Assembly (NCBI GenBank): GCA_963585895.1
Contig: OY757904.1
Span: 26,848,870 to 26,912,869, forward strand
Source: Sepioteuthis lessoniana
Lineage: Eukaryota > Mollusca > Cephalopoda > Myopsida > Loliginidae
Direction: 5' to 3'
DNA: 64,000 nt
Shown: positions 35,856 to 48,128 of the stretch, piece after piece
Numbering within the stretch: the stretch's first letter is position 1
Layout: each line of letters starts with the position of its first letter
Position numbers and translations under genes: made by a program
Notes under the pieces: generated by a model
Seen by the model: the letters and a program-made list of their open reading frames with translations, nothing else
The model's database searches: none
Told to the model about the DNA's origin: nothing

Positions 35856-37161
35856 TTCCCATATTTTCCGGAGTAACACTAGCTAAGTATTGCCCTTACA
35901 TTTATATCAATTTGCCAAATTATGATATGTTTAATATGTTTAGATACTGCCTTGACTACATTGCAATAAAGAAAGAAAGGCTTACACATCTTAGTAAAGT
36001 TTATGTGAAAAGTAGAGAGCGTAATTTTTCATTGGGGCAGCATATTCTCGAAGTAACCGATGGGGATAGATTTCGGTTAGTGACCAAAAATGTATGTGAC
36101 GTCAAAAGAAAGAATGTAAAATATACCTGAACTCCAGTCGAACCACTTGCATTCTCCAAGAAAATTAGCAAGAAGTCGTTGTTTAAGAAGTTCTTTATTA
36201 ACCTGAAAGAACCGACTGTTGGTCTTTTCTTCTCTCGTCAATCAGGAGACAAGCCAGCACAATAAAAAAAAAAAACTATACGCACGTAGCTTATCTCCGA
36301 AACTCGTTAAATTCTCCTTATTTATTTTGTTCAATACTTATTCCAGGTACATACGTTATAATGCTATTATTTATTTCACCTGCAATCGTCTAATCGGTCA
36401 GTGCCCATTTATTTTGAACTTTTGACGTTTCCTCTGTGTCTCTGTCTTTCGTCAACATTTTGTCATTTCCGTGTCTCACTCTGTGTTAGTTGCTGCAACT
36501 CCAAAAATCTTAGTTCTTCTGCGCTGCGATGACAAACAACTAGATTACAATCTATGAACACATGATATTTTATTTCTTACGACAGTTTTTCATAATCCGT
36601 ATTGGCCGACGAATAATTGATGAGCATACATGGAACAGCCTAAATCTTTATTCGAGCTGTTTTCAAATACTAACAATATCTTATTTCCCTTACTTTAAAA
36701 AGGTTTGGTCACATGAAGTCTTAATGAAATAAAAACCATGTTTTTTTTATCAACTTCTAAGTCATCACCCATCACTCAAACTTTATGACCTGCGTTAACG
36801 GTTAGACTTTATTCAAACTAACCTCCAGGTCTCACTAAATAAAGATTTCACTATTCTATCATGCAAAAATTTAGCGAACCTTTGAACTAATATTTTATTT
36901 GCCTATTACTTATATTACAATGTGTTACTTTTCTTGAAGAAGCATCTTCAATAAAATTATTGCATTTGAAATATGCTTTTAGAATATTTAAGATTTAGAA
37001 CATCACCTTGAAAATTAGATGATTGAATGATTGATTAATTTTTGATCACATATAAACCCATCTGGTATTATTATATTACTAGAATTTTCAGAAAACACGC
37101 ACATTGTACATTTATGTGTGCATATCTTATAGCTGTTTCTTATCATTTGTTATAATTTGAC
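35856..37161. other. AT-rich DNA, nothing recognised
   Basis: No coding or repeat family recognised. Confidence 0.5.
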
Positions 37162-37752
37162 CAGTCGGCTGGAGCTGTAGAATATACCGACTGCATATCT
37201 GCTGTGGGGGAAGAGCCTCTGGGGAATGCGGAGTACCCCATCATTGCCATCGCTCCCGGGTCCACGTTGTCCCGGAGTGGTAACAACTGATAGGTTCCTA
37301 TCTATGCGTCATATAGAACTAAACTGCGTACATATGTTAAACTGAATAGCTTAAAATAGAACTGTTTTACATTTAAACTACGTTTTTAAGCTAAATCGAA
37401 TTATTTGAAATTGAACTGTTTCCATATGCTAAACTGAATTGTTTGAAATATAACTGTTTTTGATATTGAAAAAATATTTCTGCTAAACTGAATTGTTTGA
37501 AATAGAAGTGTTTTAAGATTTAACAGTGTGCAATTGAAAATTACGCTTTTAGTAAACTGAATTATTTGAATTAGAACTGTTTGACTAAGCTGAGTAAATT
37601 GAGATAGAAATGTTTTTATGATTAAATTTTTTACTTACGCTAAATTGAATTGTTTGAAATAGAACTGTCTATTTATATAAAAGTGGATTTGGCATGAAAT
37701 AACATCCAAAGTGTGTTATGTCATAGATCTAAATATGCAAACAAACAACCTG
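37162..37752 (+). mobile_element. R4 retroposon, nearly complete
   Basis: Head CAGTCGGCTGGAGCTGTAG with CCGACTGC 18 bases on, forming a 7-bp hairpin. The core TTGCCATCGCTCCCGGGTCC and CCCGGAGTGGTAAC follow. About six sub-repeats of GCTAAACTGAATTGTTTGAA type fill 37325-37670. The tail TTTGGCATGAAATAACATCC ends at CAAACAAACAACC. There is no coding capacity. Confidence 0.8.
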
Positions 37753-38379
37753 TTATACTCAGTTATATGATATCAAATATACAAATAATTTGCCAAGATA
37801 TCTACCTAACCAATAGATGAGACTATAAAAAGTACTTCAACTCCGAGTCAAAATGAAACTAGGAGTAATTGCAATAAAGAAGTATACCGTATTTCGAAGA
37901 ACTCCCGAACTGGAACCTCACTACCAGATGTATTTTTACTGACATACTCCATATACCCTTTTTTATGAGGTGCGAAGACTCTTGCAGAGAGTACAGTCAC
38001 TATGTTTTTAGCCCTTTAGGCAGGGCTGGGAAACTTTATGCATACTATAGAATGTAAATATGTTTTCCGCATGCATTTTTCCAATTATAGAAATAACTTA
38101 CACAAAAGTGAATCTGAAAATGTTCTGTTTTATTTCCACCAGCCTCTACCGGACTTACGTTCTAGAAGACAAATTGATAATGCAAAGAATTTCAGTTGAG
38201 CCATATCTGATAAATTTCAGAAGAGAAATCAATATATCAAAAAGTCAACAATTGATCGCACACAGAAGATATTTTTAATTTAGGTTTCATAAAAGCAACT
38301 GCATACTAACTGAAAGATATTTCTGGACACATTATAACAAGCCAGTCAAACATGGGACCCCACCTTTAAAAATGGAAAA
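37753..38379. other. AT-rich DNA, nothing recognised
   Basis: No gene recognised; the frame at 38060-38278 has no motif. Confidence 0.5.
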
Positions 38380-39007
38380 GAAAGAATACGACTAAACATG
38401 AAATTATTGAAACGAACGTAAATGATGGAAGGAAGGAAAATAATTTAAATGGGAAGAAATCTAGAGAAAATGAAATGAAATAAAAGAAAAAAATCTTCGA
38501 GTCAAGTAAATGAAATAGAAAAGCCATACTTGTTCCGAATATTGAAAAGCAGTCTCCGTGAAACTGGGATCCGAAAATAATTTTGTAATTGCTGGCGAAA
38601 AGAAGTTAAAAATATAAAGGAAATAAAGAACCATACAGAAGGAAAAGAAGAATAAAAAAGAAAGAAAGAAAAAGATAAAGACGAAAATAAATAATAAGAA
38701 TAATGAAATAGTAAGAAAAAAAAAACAAATAAATGAAAGATGCCAAAAATATTAGAAAAAGCCAGTAATGTAGAAATGAAAACATATTAGCTCAGGAGTT
38801 CAAAAAATATAAGCCATTAGATAAATAAAAAACAAAACAAATAGAAAGCGAAAGAATTGGAAGAAGAAAAGCAAGGAAAGAAGAAAGAGATCAAAATTAA
38901 AAATAAAATATATAAAAAAAAAAACCCCAAAAAAACACCACGGAATTAAAAAAAAAAAAAGAAGAAAATATTGTGATTGTCAAAGAAGAATTACGAAAAC
39001 AGAAAGC

Positions 39008-39059
<52 letters not shown>

Positions 39060-40000
39060 AAATGATAAATTCGTTACGGAACAAAATATATCAGAAACAA
39101 TATAAACAAACTTTTGGAAAAGATACAAACAATAAAAGAAAAAAAAGAATATCATTAAAAAATGAAGGAATGAAAACAAAAGAAACGACAAAATTCAGAA
39201 ATAATACAGCAAAGTGAAAGAACGGAAAAATAAACAGAAAAAAAATCTCCTCTTACAGCAAATCACAAAAAAACTAAAAAGAAGTAATACTTTAATAAAG
39301 TCGAATAAAAGAAGGAACAAATCAATGAATCGATGATTCAATAAAAGAAAGTAAGAAAATGAATAGATAGATTAAGAATATGAAAAGAATCAATGTATAA
39401 AAGGAACCGAATTACTAATATTGAAAAAAGGGAAAGATGAAATGAAACGAACGCAATAGAGAAAATATGAATAAACAGATGATGTAATAAATAATGTTAA
39501 AAAATTAACTAATTTAAAAAAAAAAGTAACAAAGAAAAGAGTATGAATTAATTAAAGAATAAAACCATTGAAAAAAAAGTAATTGGTTACTGAAATAAAA
39601 AGGATAGAAAGAAAGAGAAACAATTAGTGAATTAAAAGAAGGAATTAGAAAAAGAAGAAAAATCAAGGCATATTGGAAAGAATAAAATTTTAGTCGCTAG
39701 AAGGAAGAAAAATAGATCAACAAGAAAGATGCGTAAATTAAATAAAAACCGAAATCTGAAAAGGGAGGAATGTATGAAAGAAACAATGTATACATTAATT
39801 ACAGATATAAAGAAATAAGTAAAATATATCTAAATAACAAAAAGTAAGAAAACTGAGAAATAATTTAAAAAAAAGAACAACGAGAAATAATCAATGAAAG
39901 AAAGAGACGAAGAAAGAAAATAAAAAAGAAACAAAGAAAAAAGGAAAATAAATATGAGGAAATTAGACTGAGGAACGAGAAAGTAAGTTTTCCATTTCAA
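38380..40000 (+). repeat. 1.6-kb purine-dominated tract with (GAAA)n
   Basis: The plus strand is overwhelmingly A and G for about 1.6 kb, with a clean (GAAA)n array at 39009-39060. It is degenerate, not a simple tandem repeat. Minus-strand frames here (Phe/Leu/Ser-rich) are composition artefacts. Confidence 0.8.
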
Positions 40001-40290
40001 CATAATGACACTGATTTGCCCGCTTTGACGACAAGAAAAAATGTCTAAAACAAGAATCAAGCAGTAACGTATATTCCACTTAACTTTCGAAAAGTCAATT
40101 AAACTTGTTTGTTTGGCATCTGGCCGTGTACGTCTCTGCCGATGTATAACATCACAAACCCAAAAATATTAGCTTTCATGCTCAGATAATTTGAGTGCGT
40201 AAGACTCCATTGTACCAACACATGCATGCAAGTGAGTATATATCTGTATACACGTAATTTTGTTATGATAATGTTACGGAAATATATAAA

Positions 40291-40294
<4 letters not shown>
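40001..40294. other. AT-rich DNA, nothing recognised
   Basis: No signal seen. Confidence 0.5.
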
Positions 40295-40366
<72 letters not shown>

Positions 40367-40367
40367 A
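40295..40367. repeat. (AT)n(GT)n microsatellite
   Basis: AT to 40341, GT to 40367. Confidence 0.95.
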
Positions 40368-40758
40368 AGGGATTTAATGTCGATATGTATACAGTATGAA
40401 TAATATTTAGAGGAAGATATAAGGAAAATGTTTTCTATGAATAAATGTGTCTATGTCGTGAAGATTTAAATGTGATAATTAATGAAGTTGTTAGATTGTT
40501 GGTCGTATTTCTAGTCGACTGAGCAATTTTATTTTGAGAAGATTTGAAAATTACTTTTTCTCGTATATTGTTTGCGTTTTATTTTTAATATACTATTGAA
40601 ATTCAGCCTCATGGTCTATATTTGATATATTATTCACAAGACAAATACTAATTTACGAGATTAAAGTTGCCAACTCGTAGTATATGGCCAGAGTTAATCA
40701 GGAAATGTTAAAGCCAGACGTAATTAGCCAGATTTCTATATTCAACAAGGTGCATTGC

Positions 40759-40759
40759 C

Positions 40760-40828
<69 letters not shown>
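40759..40828. repeat. (AT)n microsatellite, interrupted
   Basis: AT repeat with GT and AA interruptions, abutting the LINE 3' end. Confidence 0.9.
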
Positions 40829-40829
<1 letters not shown>

Positions 40830-40832
<3 letters not shown>

Positions 40833-40981
40833 CATGTCGTGCCACTAGCATGGATATCCCTGACCCTCTCTCGCCATTTCTCCCTATCATTCATCGCTTT
40901 TGGCAGGTCTTCATGGCTACATCCCGTATCCTCACATAGTTGCTGTATGTATGTTCGAGCTGGTCGTCCTGCTTTTGTTTG
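40830..40981 (-). mobile_element. RTE-type LINE, 3'-terminal fragment
   Basis: About 150 bp matching the last 50 codons of the LINE: GGATATCCCTGACCCTCTCT, CTCACATAGTTGCTGTATGT and CGAGCTGGTCGTCCTGCTTT on the plus strand. Both edges are microsatellites. Confidence 0.9.
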
Positions 40982-41000
40982 GACACACATACACACTCAC

Positions 41001-41041
<41 letters not shown>

Positions 41042-41061
41042 AAGATAGATAGATAGATAGA
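40982..41061. repeat. (AC)n(AT)n and (GATA)n microsatellites
   Basis: Imperfect AC, then AT to 41040, then four or five GATA units to about 41061. Confidence 0.9.
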
Positions 41062-41164
41062 GAGCAACAAATATTTCCTTGAAGAAGAACACATATATAG
41101 TGCTGTTAGAAAAAAAAACACATTCATTACAAATACATATATGTCATTTTTCAAATATTTCCAC

Positions 41165-41700
41165 TATTTTATTGTTACGGCCACCGGACACGGTAGGATT
41201 ATAGTACAAGTACTACTATGTGAATCGGAAGTGGGGGAAGGCGATTAGCGAGGCTTCGAGCCCTAGCAACAGGGGGAGAAGCAGCAGAGAAGAGACAGGG
41301 AGGGCGCTTTACCGCCAAAAAGAAACGAAACCCAAAAAGTTAGTTTCGAGCTTCGTCAAGGAAGAGAAAGGTTTCCTTTTCACGGGGTCCGGTGAAAGTG
41401 GAAATCCTAGTCCCAAAATGGCATATAGAAACATTTAGCTCCGTTGGGTAAGAACCTGAGGCTCAACGTAAAAGAAAAAGAAAACAAAAAATGGTGCCTT
41501 GCAACTCGTTTATAGGAGATTAACGAATATAAGAAAAAAAAAGAAAAAATAACAAAAGAGAGGAAAGATAAAAAAAAAAAGGTTAGTCAAAATTTTTATC
41601 AAGAATAATATACGTAACCTAAATAAAGGTCCGTATCAAGACTGTTCCAAAGAAACATTTTTGAGGCTGTTCATCAGCAGCTAGTTTCGGCGGAAAACCT
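41165..41700 (+). other. Possible retroelement leader, unidentified
   Basis: A GC-richer patch starts TGTTACGGCCACCGGACACGG, a style of beginning common to LTR elements. It has AATGGTGCCTTGCAACTCG near 41490 and an A-rich end. A 72-codon frame (41220-41438, Lys/Ser-rich) has no recognised domain. No matching second LTR occurs in the window, so this is only a suggestion. Confidence 0.25.
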
Positions 41701-42196
41701 ATTTGGTTAAAATTTGTACATCCATAAAGAAGAAGACGAGAGACTCTTGTTCTTCGGTGAAAGAAGAAAAAAAAATACTTCGTCTTATTGGAAGGACCTA
41801 GTCAGACACTATTTGGGAGCAAATTGTCCTCCACATTTCTGTATATTTTTTTGTTGCATTCGTTTTGTTCTTTGTTTGTCTGTTGTCACAGTTGTGCTTT
41901 CTTTTAAATGAAAAAAATGTATGAATGATACATATATAAAGAAAAGGAAAAAAAACAACCCTGCGTTATATTGTTTGTCCGGTTCAGAAATCCCCATGTA
42001 TCCATTCATATCACGTTGACCTCTTTAACCTTCAAACCCTCATTCGTCCGTGGTCTTAGTAACCCACATATAGGACTCCGTCCATATCTCGAAAAATTAA
42101 AAATACGTGTGGAAACTCGTTACATTATTTAAAAGGAACGATACTTTGGTGATCGTTTCATCTTTACTGTTTAAAGAATAGGATGCTGAAATTCAT

Positions 42197-42197
<1 letters not shown>

Positions 42198-42249
<52 letters not shown>
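42198..42249. repeat. (GT)n microsatellite
   Basis: About 26 GT units. Confidence 0.95.
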
Positions 42250-42251
<2 letters not shown>

Positions 42252-42439
42252 TCCAAACTCACAAAGTGCCATGTAGGAGATTTCCAAAAGTTAATTTTCC
42301 GTTGAATTTGTATATAACTGAAGACTTTTACATTTTTTTATATTATTATATTGTTCGATTTGTTAGTATCTTGCTACTTTCTATATTTTCCTCTGGATTT
42401 GCTTTTAGTTTACCTAATACGATTCAATTTTTCATTTAT

Positions 42440-42483
42440 ACACACACACACACACACACACACGTATATATATATATATATAT
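42440..42483. repeat. (AC)n(AT)n microsatellite
   Basis: AC to 42464 then AT to 42483. Confidence 0.95.
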
Positions 42484-43287
42484 GGTGTAATGTAGTCTGA
42501 GCTGCTGAACACAGTGACCCCTTGAAATATGCCTAACTGCTTCCATGTAATAATGGTGGCATTGTGTCAATGTATTATTGGATGCATTGTTTAAGTATAT
42601 AATTCCAGTCTCCTTCCATAATTGTCCACAAATGTGTTGCATTTATTAGGGTTAATTGAAAGGACTTTAGTGAGTCTTGCATCATCTCAGTGAGTTTTAA
42701 ATCCAAGATGAGCAGAGGTAAATTGAATTCGAAGAAGTCTGTCTTTCTTTTATAAAGATGGAGCTAAAAGAATGGCCGTGAACGTGTCATGTAAATGGTC
42801 TTTAACAAGACCTGAGCATTTCGTAACTATCAAGATGACACCAGGAATATCTATGCTCATTGCTGGCTCAAAAAATTTCATACAACATTCCAGTGGTATC
42901 ATCACATTCGTCAACACCTTCTTGAAACGTTACATATTGACTTTTGACAGCCCGTTATTGTGGATTTTGTAATCAGGATATTGCACGTGTGTCTGAGGGT
43001 AAATAAGGGACAACAGAAATTATTTATATGAATTGAGCGAGAAGAGAAAATGTATGGGTGTCCAGAAAATATATAATGCAGTTTTTCGAGCCCACTGAGT
43101 CCTGTGGTCTATAAAGAGAGTCAGTCGAGCAGAAATGATGCGTCGTCTTGGTCACCAGCCAGGGTTGGGGGTTGGGAAGCATGATGAAGAAAGCTTCCGA
43201 AATATGAACCTGGACGTATTTTCAGAAGATACGGTTAAGATCTGAACTTCTCCCCTATTTATATATAATATAAATAAATAATAAAAG
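42484..43287. other. Unidentified DNA, no gene
   Basis: Slightly less AT-rich than its surroundings; frames up to 68 codons without motifs. Confidence 0.45.
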
Positions 43288-44003
43288 AAAACAGTTTTAA
43301 GCTGGAATAGGAAGGAAGCAGAAGATACCCTTCACAAACTATTACAGACGCAGACTACGCCAATGACATATTGCTTCTTGCAAATACACCCGCCCAGGCT
43401 AAATCCCTACTACATAGTCAGTAACAAGCAGCAAGTGGCTTAAGACCTCATGTAAACGGAGACGAAACAGAAAATATATGCTTTAATCAAAGAGTCGACA
43501 TCTCTACACTAAAGGTTGGGCCTTTGAAACTAGTGGACAAATTTACCTACCTTGGAAGCAGTGTCTCATCAACTGAAGAATGACATCAACACACGGCTAG
43601 CAAAAGTATGGACAGCTCTCGAAAGGCTATAGGTCATACGGAAATCAGACCAGACCGATAAAAATAAAACGCGATTTTTCCAAGCAGTGTTCGAGTTGAT
43701 ACTGTTATATGGGTGCACTAAGTGGACGTTAACTAAACGAATGGAGAAAAAGCTTGACGGCATTTACACAAGAATACTGCGAGCAGTACTGAACAAGTCC
43801 TGGAGGCAGCATTCCAGAAAACAGCAGCTGTACGGCCACCTACTTCTCTTCACAAAAACTATCCAAGTTAGACGAACCAGACATGCGAGAAACTGCAGGA
43901 GATGTAAGGATGAACTCATAAGCAATATACTTCAGTGGACCCCTTCACATTGACGGGCAAAGGTAGGACGACCAGCAAGAATCGATATACAACAGATAGC
44001 TAT
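43288..44003 (+). pseudogene. RTE-type LINE reverse transcriptase fragment
   Basis: Matches the LINE from just before catalytic motif C through most of the C-terminal domain. At 43339-43370 the motif reads DYANDILLL in place of DYADDIAIL, so a catalytic Asp is now Asn. Frameshifts follow. The best open piece (43687-43953) reads LYGCTKWTLTKRMEKKL and QVRRTRHARNC. It stops near 44003 in GRPAR-type sequence without the ATG tail, so both ends are truncated. Confidence 0.88.
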
Positions 44004-44345
44004 CAAAATAGCTTAGAGTCAAAGTTATCATAATGATTGCATTACGAAGAAAAGGCATTTTTGATTTAAGATGTTATTGTAATAGACAAAATGGATATTG
44101 AGCTTAAAACGTAACAATGATTGATCAACTTGGAATGTCAACGTGTTATGAGATATGGTATATATTTTTATATACAATGGCTCATTATGAAATACAACCA
44201 TTCATATGTTCGTCATATATTCTCTGTTAAATTGCAATATGCACGTTATAATAATTTGTAATAATTGCCTATGTAGTGTTAATGTTATATTACATATACA
44301 TTATTGTAATCTATGATGGTATGATACGTAGAATATATAACTAGC

Positions 44346-44346
<1 letters not shown>
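44004..44346. other. AT-rich DNA, nothing recognised
   Basis: No signal seen. Confidence 0.5.

Positions 44347-44384
<38 letters not shown>
44347..44384. repeat. (GT)n microsatellite
   Basis: About 18 GT units next to the R4 3' end. Confidence 0.95.
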
Positions 44385-44386
<2 letters not shown>

Positions 44387-44395
44387 TATTTGTGT

Positions 44396-44962
44396 GGTTT
44401 GGTTTGTTGGGATTTATGGCATATCAACCTTTGTAGGTTATTTAACGCCAAATCCATTTTTATATAAATAATCAGTTCTATTTAAAACAATTCAGTTTAG
44501 CATAAGTACACAGTTTAATTGTCAAAAACATTTCTATTTCAAACTATTCAAGCAGTTATATTTAACAATTCAGTTAAGTGTAAATACAGTTTTAATGTCG
44601 AAAAACAGTTCGATTTCAAATAATTCAGTTAAGCATAAGCACGCAGTTTAAATGTAAGTACGGTTCAATTGTCAAAAACATTTCTATTTCAAGCTATTCA
44701 GTTTACTCAAACAATTCAGTTTAGCATAATATGCTGTTAGTTCTATTTAACCCATAGATAGGGCCCTATCAGCTGCTACCACTCCGGGCCAGAGTGGACC
44801 TGGGAGCGATGGCAAGGAAGGGGTACTCTGCATTCGCCAAAACTCCAGCATTGCTGGAATCTCACCATCAGATTATTTAGTGTCATAATCTGGACACTCG
44901 TTGGGGGAGTCTTCCTCCTCTGCAGAGAAACAGTTGGTGTATTCTACAGCCCCAGCCGACTG
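44396..44962 (-). mobile_element. R4 retroposon, full-length copy
   Basis: From tail to head on the plus strand: GGTTTGGTTTGTTGGGATTT, GGCATATCAACCTTTGTAGG, TTAACGCCAAATCC, sub-repeats around AACAATTCAGTTTAGCATAA, GATAGGGCCCTATC, GGGCCAGAGTGGACCTGGGA, GACACTCGTTGGGGGAGTC, and the head as CAGCCCCAGCCGACTG. At 567 bp it is the best full-length model of R4. Confidence 0.85.
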
Positions 44963-45339
44963 AGCAAGTTAGTATTTGTGTGTGTGCCGCTGTATGTGGC
45001 TACGAATAAAAAAAAAATAAATCCGATATTTTTTCCAATCTAAAAAATTAAAACAATTGTGATAATTTATTGATTGTTTGATTTTAACCTTATGTCAACC
45101 GTTTATGGGATATTTTGTTCCTAGTGGTAAGGGAATAACGTTCAAATTTATTTTTTCGCGTAAACTGCTATATTTAGTTTATTGATGGGACACTAAAAGA
45201 TATTACCTCTTCGGGTCTGTATTTATGTGGGATAAATGATGATGGAGGGGTTCTTGCCCTTCCACAGATCTCTAGAAAAGAAGCTTTACTATAATTTAGA
45301 GTTTTGTATCATACCTAAGACACAACTTTTAAGTGTTGG
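44963..45339. other. AT-rich DNA, nothing recognised
   Basis: No signal seen. Confidence 0.5.
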
Positions 45340-45745
45340 GGGTCATACTACTCAGCAAGGGATACAGTCAGCGTTTCTTGCTTAGCATGATGAAGGCATC
45401 AATCATAACACTTGGTTTACAAAAATGTGTTTCACTTTATTACTTCTAAGGGTGGAAAATATGTAAGTGAGAGAGACAGGGACAGGGAGTCAGACGGAGG
45501 ACCGTTATAATTACTCTAAACAACATTGTGCCATATTCATACTCAGAGCCCTACTTAGCACTGCTTCTGCTTCTCACTGGGGGGTCACTGTGCGCTCGCT
45601 GACGCTCTCCGGAATTCTTGACGGTCCGACCGTAAATCCGAGACTGACTGCAAGACTGACCGTATCCGCCCTAGGTGTCTGCATATATAATTTCACAACG
45701 CCTACGTGTTTCCAGTTTAACCAATTTGATATGATTACACCCATG
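45340..45745 (+). repeat. R5 interspersed repeat, copy 2
   Basis: Partner of 31290-31760 by the shared end GTCTGCATATATAATTTCAC and CAACGCC. The internal CTGACGCTCTCC and GACTGACTGCAAGACTGACC sub-repeats resemble the GACTGCAA words of copy 1. The 115-codon frame across it has no recognised domain. Confidence 0.4.
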
Positions 45746-46569
45746 TATTGTTTGTTTTCGGGTTGTAATCAATTTTTATACATGTGCATCCTGTATAGAG
45801 AAATCCCTGATTAATAGCTCTGTAAAATGTCAATATGCTACACATTTTCTAAGCCTTGCAAATACGTCTTGTGAGAATTGAGATGAAATGGATCGACTGG
45901 CGGAAATATCCAGATCAAATATTTCTAAAAGTAATATGTTTGTATACAAGACAATGATGTAGAAAATGAAGACACCTGTACTTGTTCACTTGTTCAGTGA
46001 TCTTTATTGTTTCCTTTGATAAAAGGAAATATGTTGAGAAACGGAAGATTCTCAGTGGAGGTTGTCAGGCTGTTTATGACATCTCTTTAATTTGAAACAC
46101 TACTTCAAAGAAACGACTGCTTTTGGAGAAAACAAAACCGCAGATGTTTGTTTGGTTGTTGTTTGTTTTCTCTTTTACTCGATTTGGATATAATTCTTAT
46201 GCAAATTATATCAAACAATGAAATTATGATATGAAAACTATTTTTTTATTATATATCAACAGACATTTTAAACATCAGGTTTACCATAATCTGCATGGAA
46301 ATTAAATAGCGATTCACGACTGCGGAATTTGTTCTAGAGATACTTTTCGCTAGCATTTTTCCAGAAAACAAAAATTACTCCAACCAGGTTAGAAAGAAAA
46401 CGAAATTCTTAATTGAATATAGATACATTTCAAACTAATATAATAAGCTCCACAAAAATTCTTTATAGATTTTACAAAACAAAAGGCTAAAAATTGATTA
46501 GCATTAAGTTCGGATAAAAAAGAAAGTTTATTATTACAAATTCGTCAGTAGACTAACGAATATACAGGA
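45746..46569. other. AT-rich DNA, nothing recognised
   Basis: No signal seen. Confidence 0.5.
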
Positions 46570-46800
46570 ATATATATAATGGAATCGGTAGGTCAAGTTC
46601 CTAACCTGGATGAGGTTCTGTTTCCCTTCGTGCGAATGACATGAATTTATTTCTTCTATCAGCTACGGGAAAATAGTTCGACAAACTGGATTCTTTCGAC
46701 TTGATAAGGCTAGCCGTCTAGGAGAAGGAAAACTCTTAACTGAAATTAGCTATATCCAGTTAAACGTGACTTTTTGCCGCTTCCTGTTCCTCACAGAAGA
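46570..46800 (+). mobile_element. SINE-1 copy, diverged
   Basis: GGTCAAGTTCCTAACCTGG in B-box position, then TCAGCTACGGGAAAATAG, CTTGATAAGGCTAGCCGTCT, AGGAGAAGGAAAACTC and CCAGTTAAACGTGACTTTTT. Confidence 0.6.
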
Positions 46801-46989
46801 GATAAATAAACATAAAAAGCTTATTTATATAGTCTTGAAGCCGGAATTATTTCATATCGAGATACACTTATGGTGTATCTAGTTTAAATTCAAGAAATAC
46901 AAGTATATAAGTTTTATAGCCGTTAGTATATTCATCTGGTGAAAAAAATGGTTTATTGAATACATGGAAATTATAGAACTATCATTCGA

Positions 46990-47335
46990 GTTGATTAACT
47001 GATTTTAACGGCATATCAAGCCATTTATTATTATTACATATTTGGAGGTGAAGGAATCAATTTTATTTTATGCTCATATTTAAATTTCTTCTTTAGTTTC
47101 TTGATAATTTTGTTGTTTTCTTCATTTTATTTTTATTTCTTCATTTATGCCCATCATTTTCTTGAATGCTAATGATTTGTAACCATTACAATTTCATCCT
47201 GACAAAAGAACTAACAGGTACTGCGACAACGGATTAGAGTGGACTTTGGAGTAGTAGCAATGAAGAGCTCCTCCATATTTCCTGATCATCAGAACTGGAC
47301 TCTAACCATCGTATGATGCTGACGTTATAATATTA
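46990..47335 (-). mobile_element. R4 relic
   Basis: Tail word CGGCATATCAAGCC near 47010, then after decay AACAGGTACTGCGACAACGG, ATTAGAGTGGACTTTGGAG and AGCAATGAAGAGCTCC, which match the R4 core. Confidence 0.5.
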
Positions 47336-47874
47336 TCATAACATAAGAGAAGCTATGGCTTTATTATTCATGAAAGAAAATGACAAAAAAAAAAAACAGA
47401 TTATTTTTAACAGATTTCATTGAATTATATTCTGTTCTCCAAAATGTTTGATTATCAAGAGATATAATTTGCTATAAACATTTCATCCAACTTCCGCTTC
47501 TATAAAGACACAGAACGAAATTAAATGTTTGAATCCTAAGCTTTGTCTTACACAAAAATAATTTAATGCTGCCTTTTAAAGTATCTTTACAAAATCAAAC
47601 CCAGAAACTGTTTATTCTCAACTTGCAAGAAATAACAAAACTAAGAGAGCTTTAATCAGCAGAATCCATTTCATCCAATCATCAAATTCTGTTGGTCTTC
47701 GTCGCATAATATAAAACAGATGCCACTTTTAGACGTCTTTTGACAACATAACTATCAGCTTGATACACCTTTATACTGTGTAATTTTATTTGTTTTGTAA
47801 CAAATAAAATGAGTATGCTTAAAAAAAATGTCTTCCAAGTCTGCATTGTTGCTTTTTATATTTTAATTTGGCAT
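47336..47874. other. AT-rich DNA, nothing recognised
   Basis: No signal seen. Confidence 0.5.
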
Positions 47875-48128
47875 ATTTGGTTGGTTTTGATGACATATCA
47901 ACCACTGTAGTTTTTTCATGCTAAATCCTGTTTATATATATATCAAATATATATGTGATTCGAAAACATATTTTCTTGATAATATAGTTAAACGAGCCTG
48001 ATATATTTATTACAGTTTCAAGTATTGCTTCCCAACAGTCATAATTTAAACTTAGTCATTTATTTTCTTGAGGTCTTAACCCTTTTCAGAGATGCAGTCG
48101 GTGTTTTCTTCAGCCTCAGTTGATTGGG
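47875..48128 (-). mobile_element. R4 relic with internal deletion
   Basis: Tail GATGACATATCAACCACTGT and TGCTAAATCCTG at the left; head in reverse, GATGCAGTCGGTGTTTTCTT then CAGCCTCAGTTGA, at the right. The sub-repeats and core are mostly lost. Confidence 0.55.

Noticed and set aside
41165-41700. LTR retrotransposon called from the TGTTACGG start
   Set aside because: No second LTR, primer-binding site match or polyprotein was found, so it is listed only as a possible leader at low confidence.
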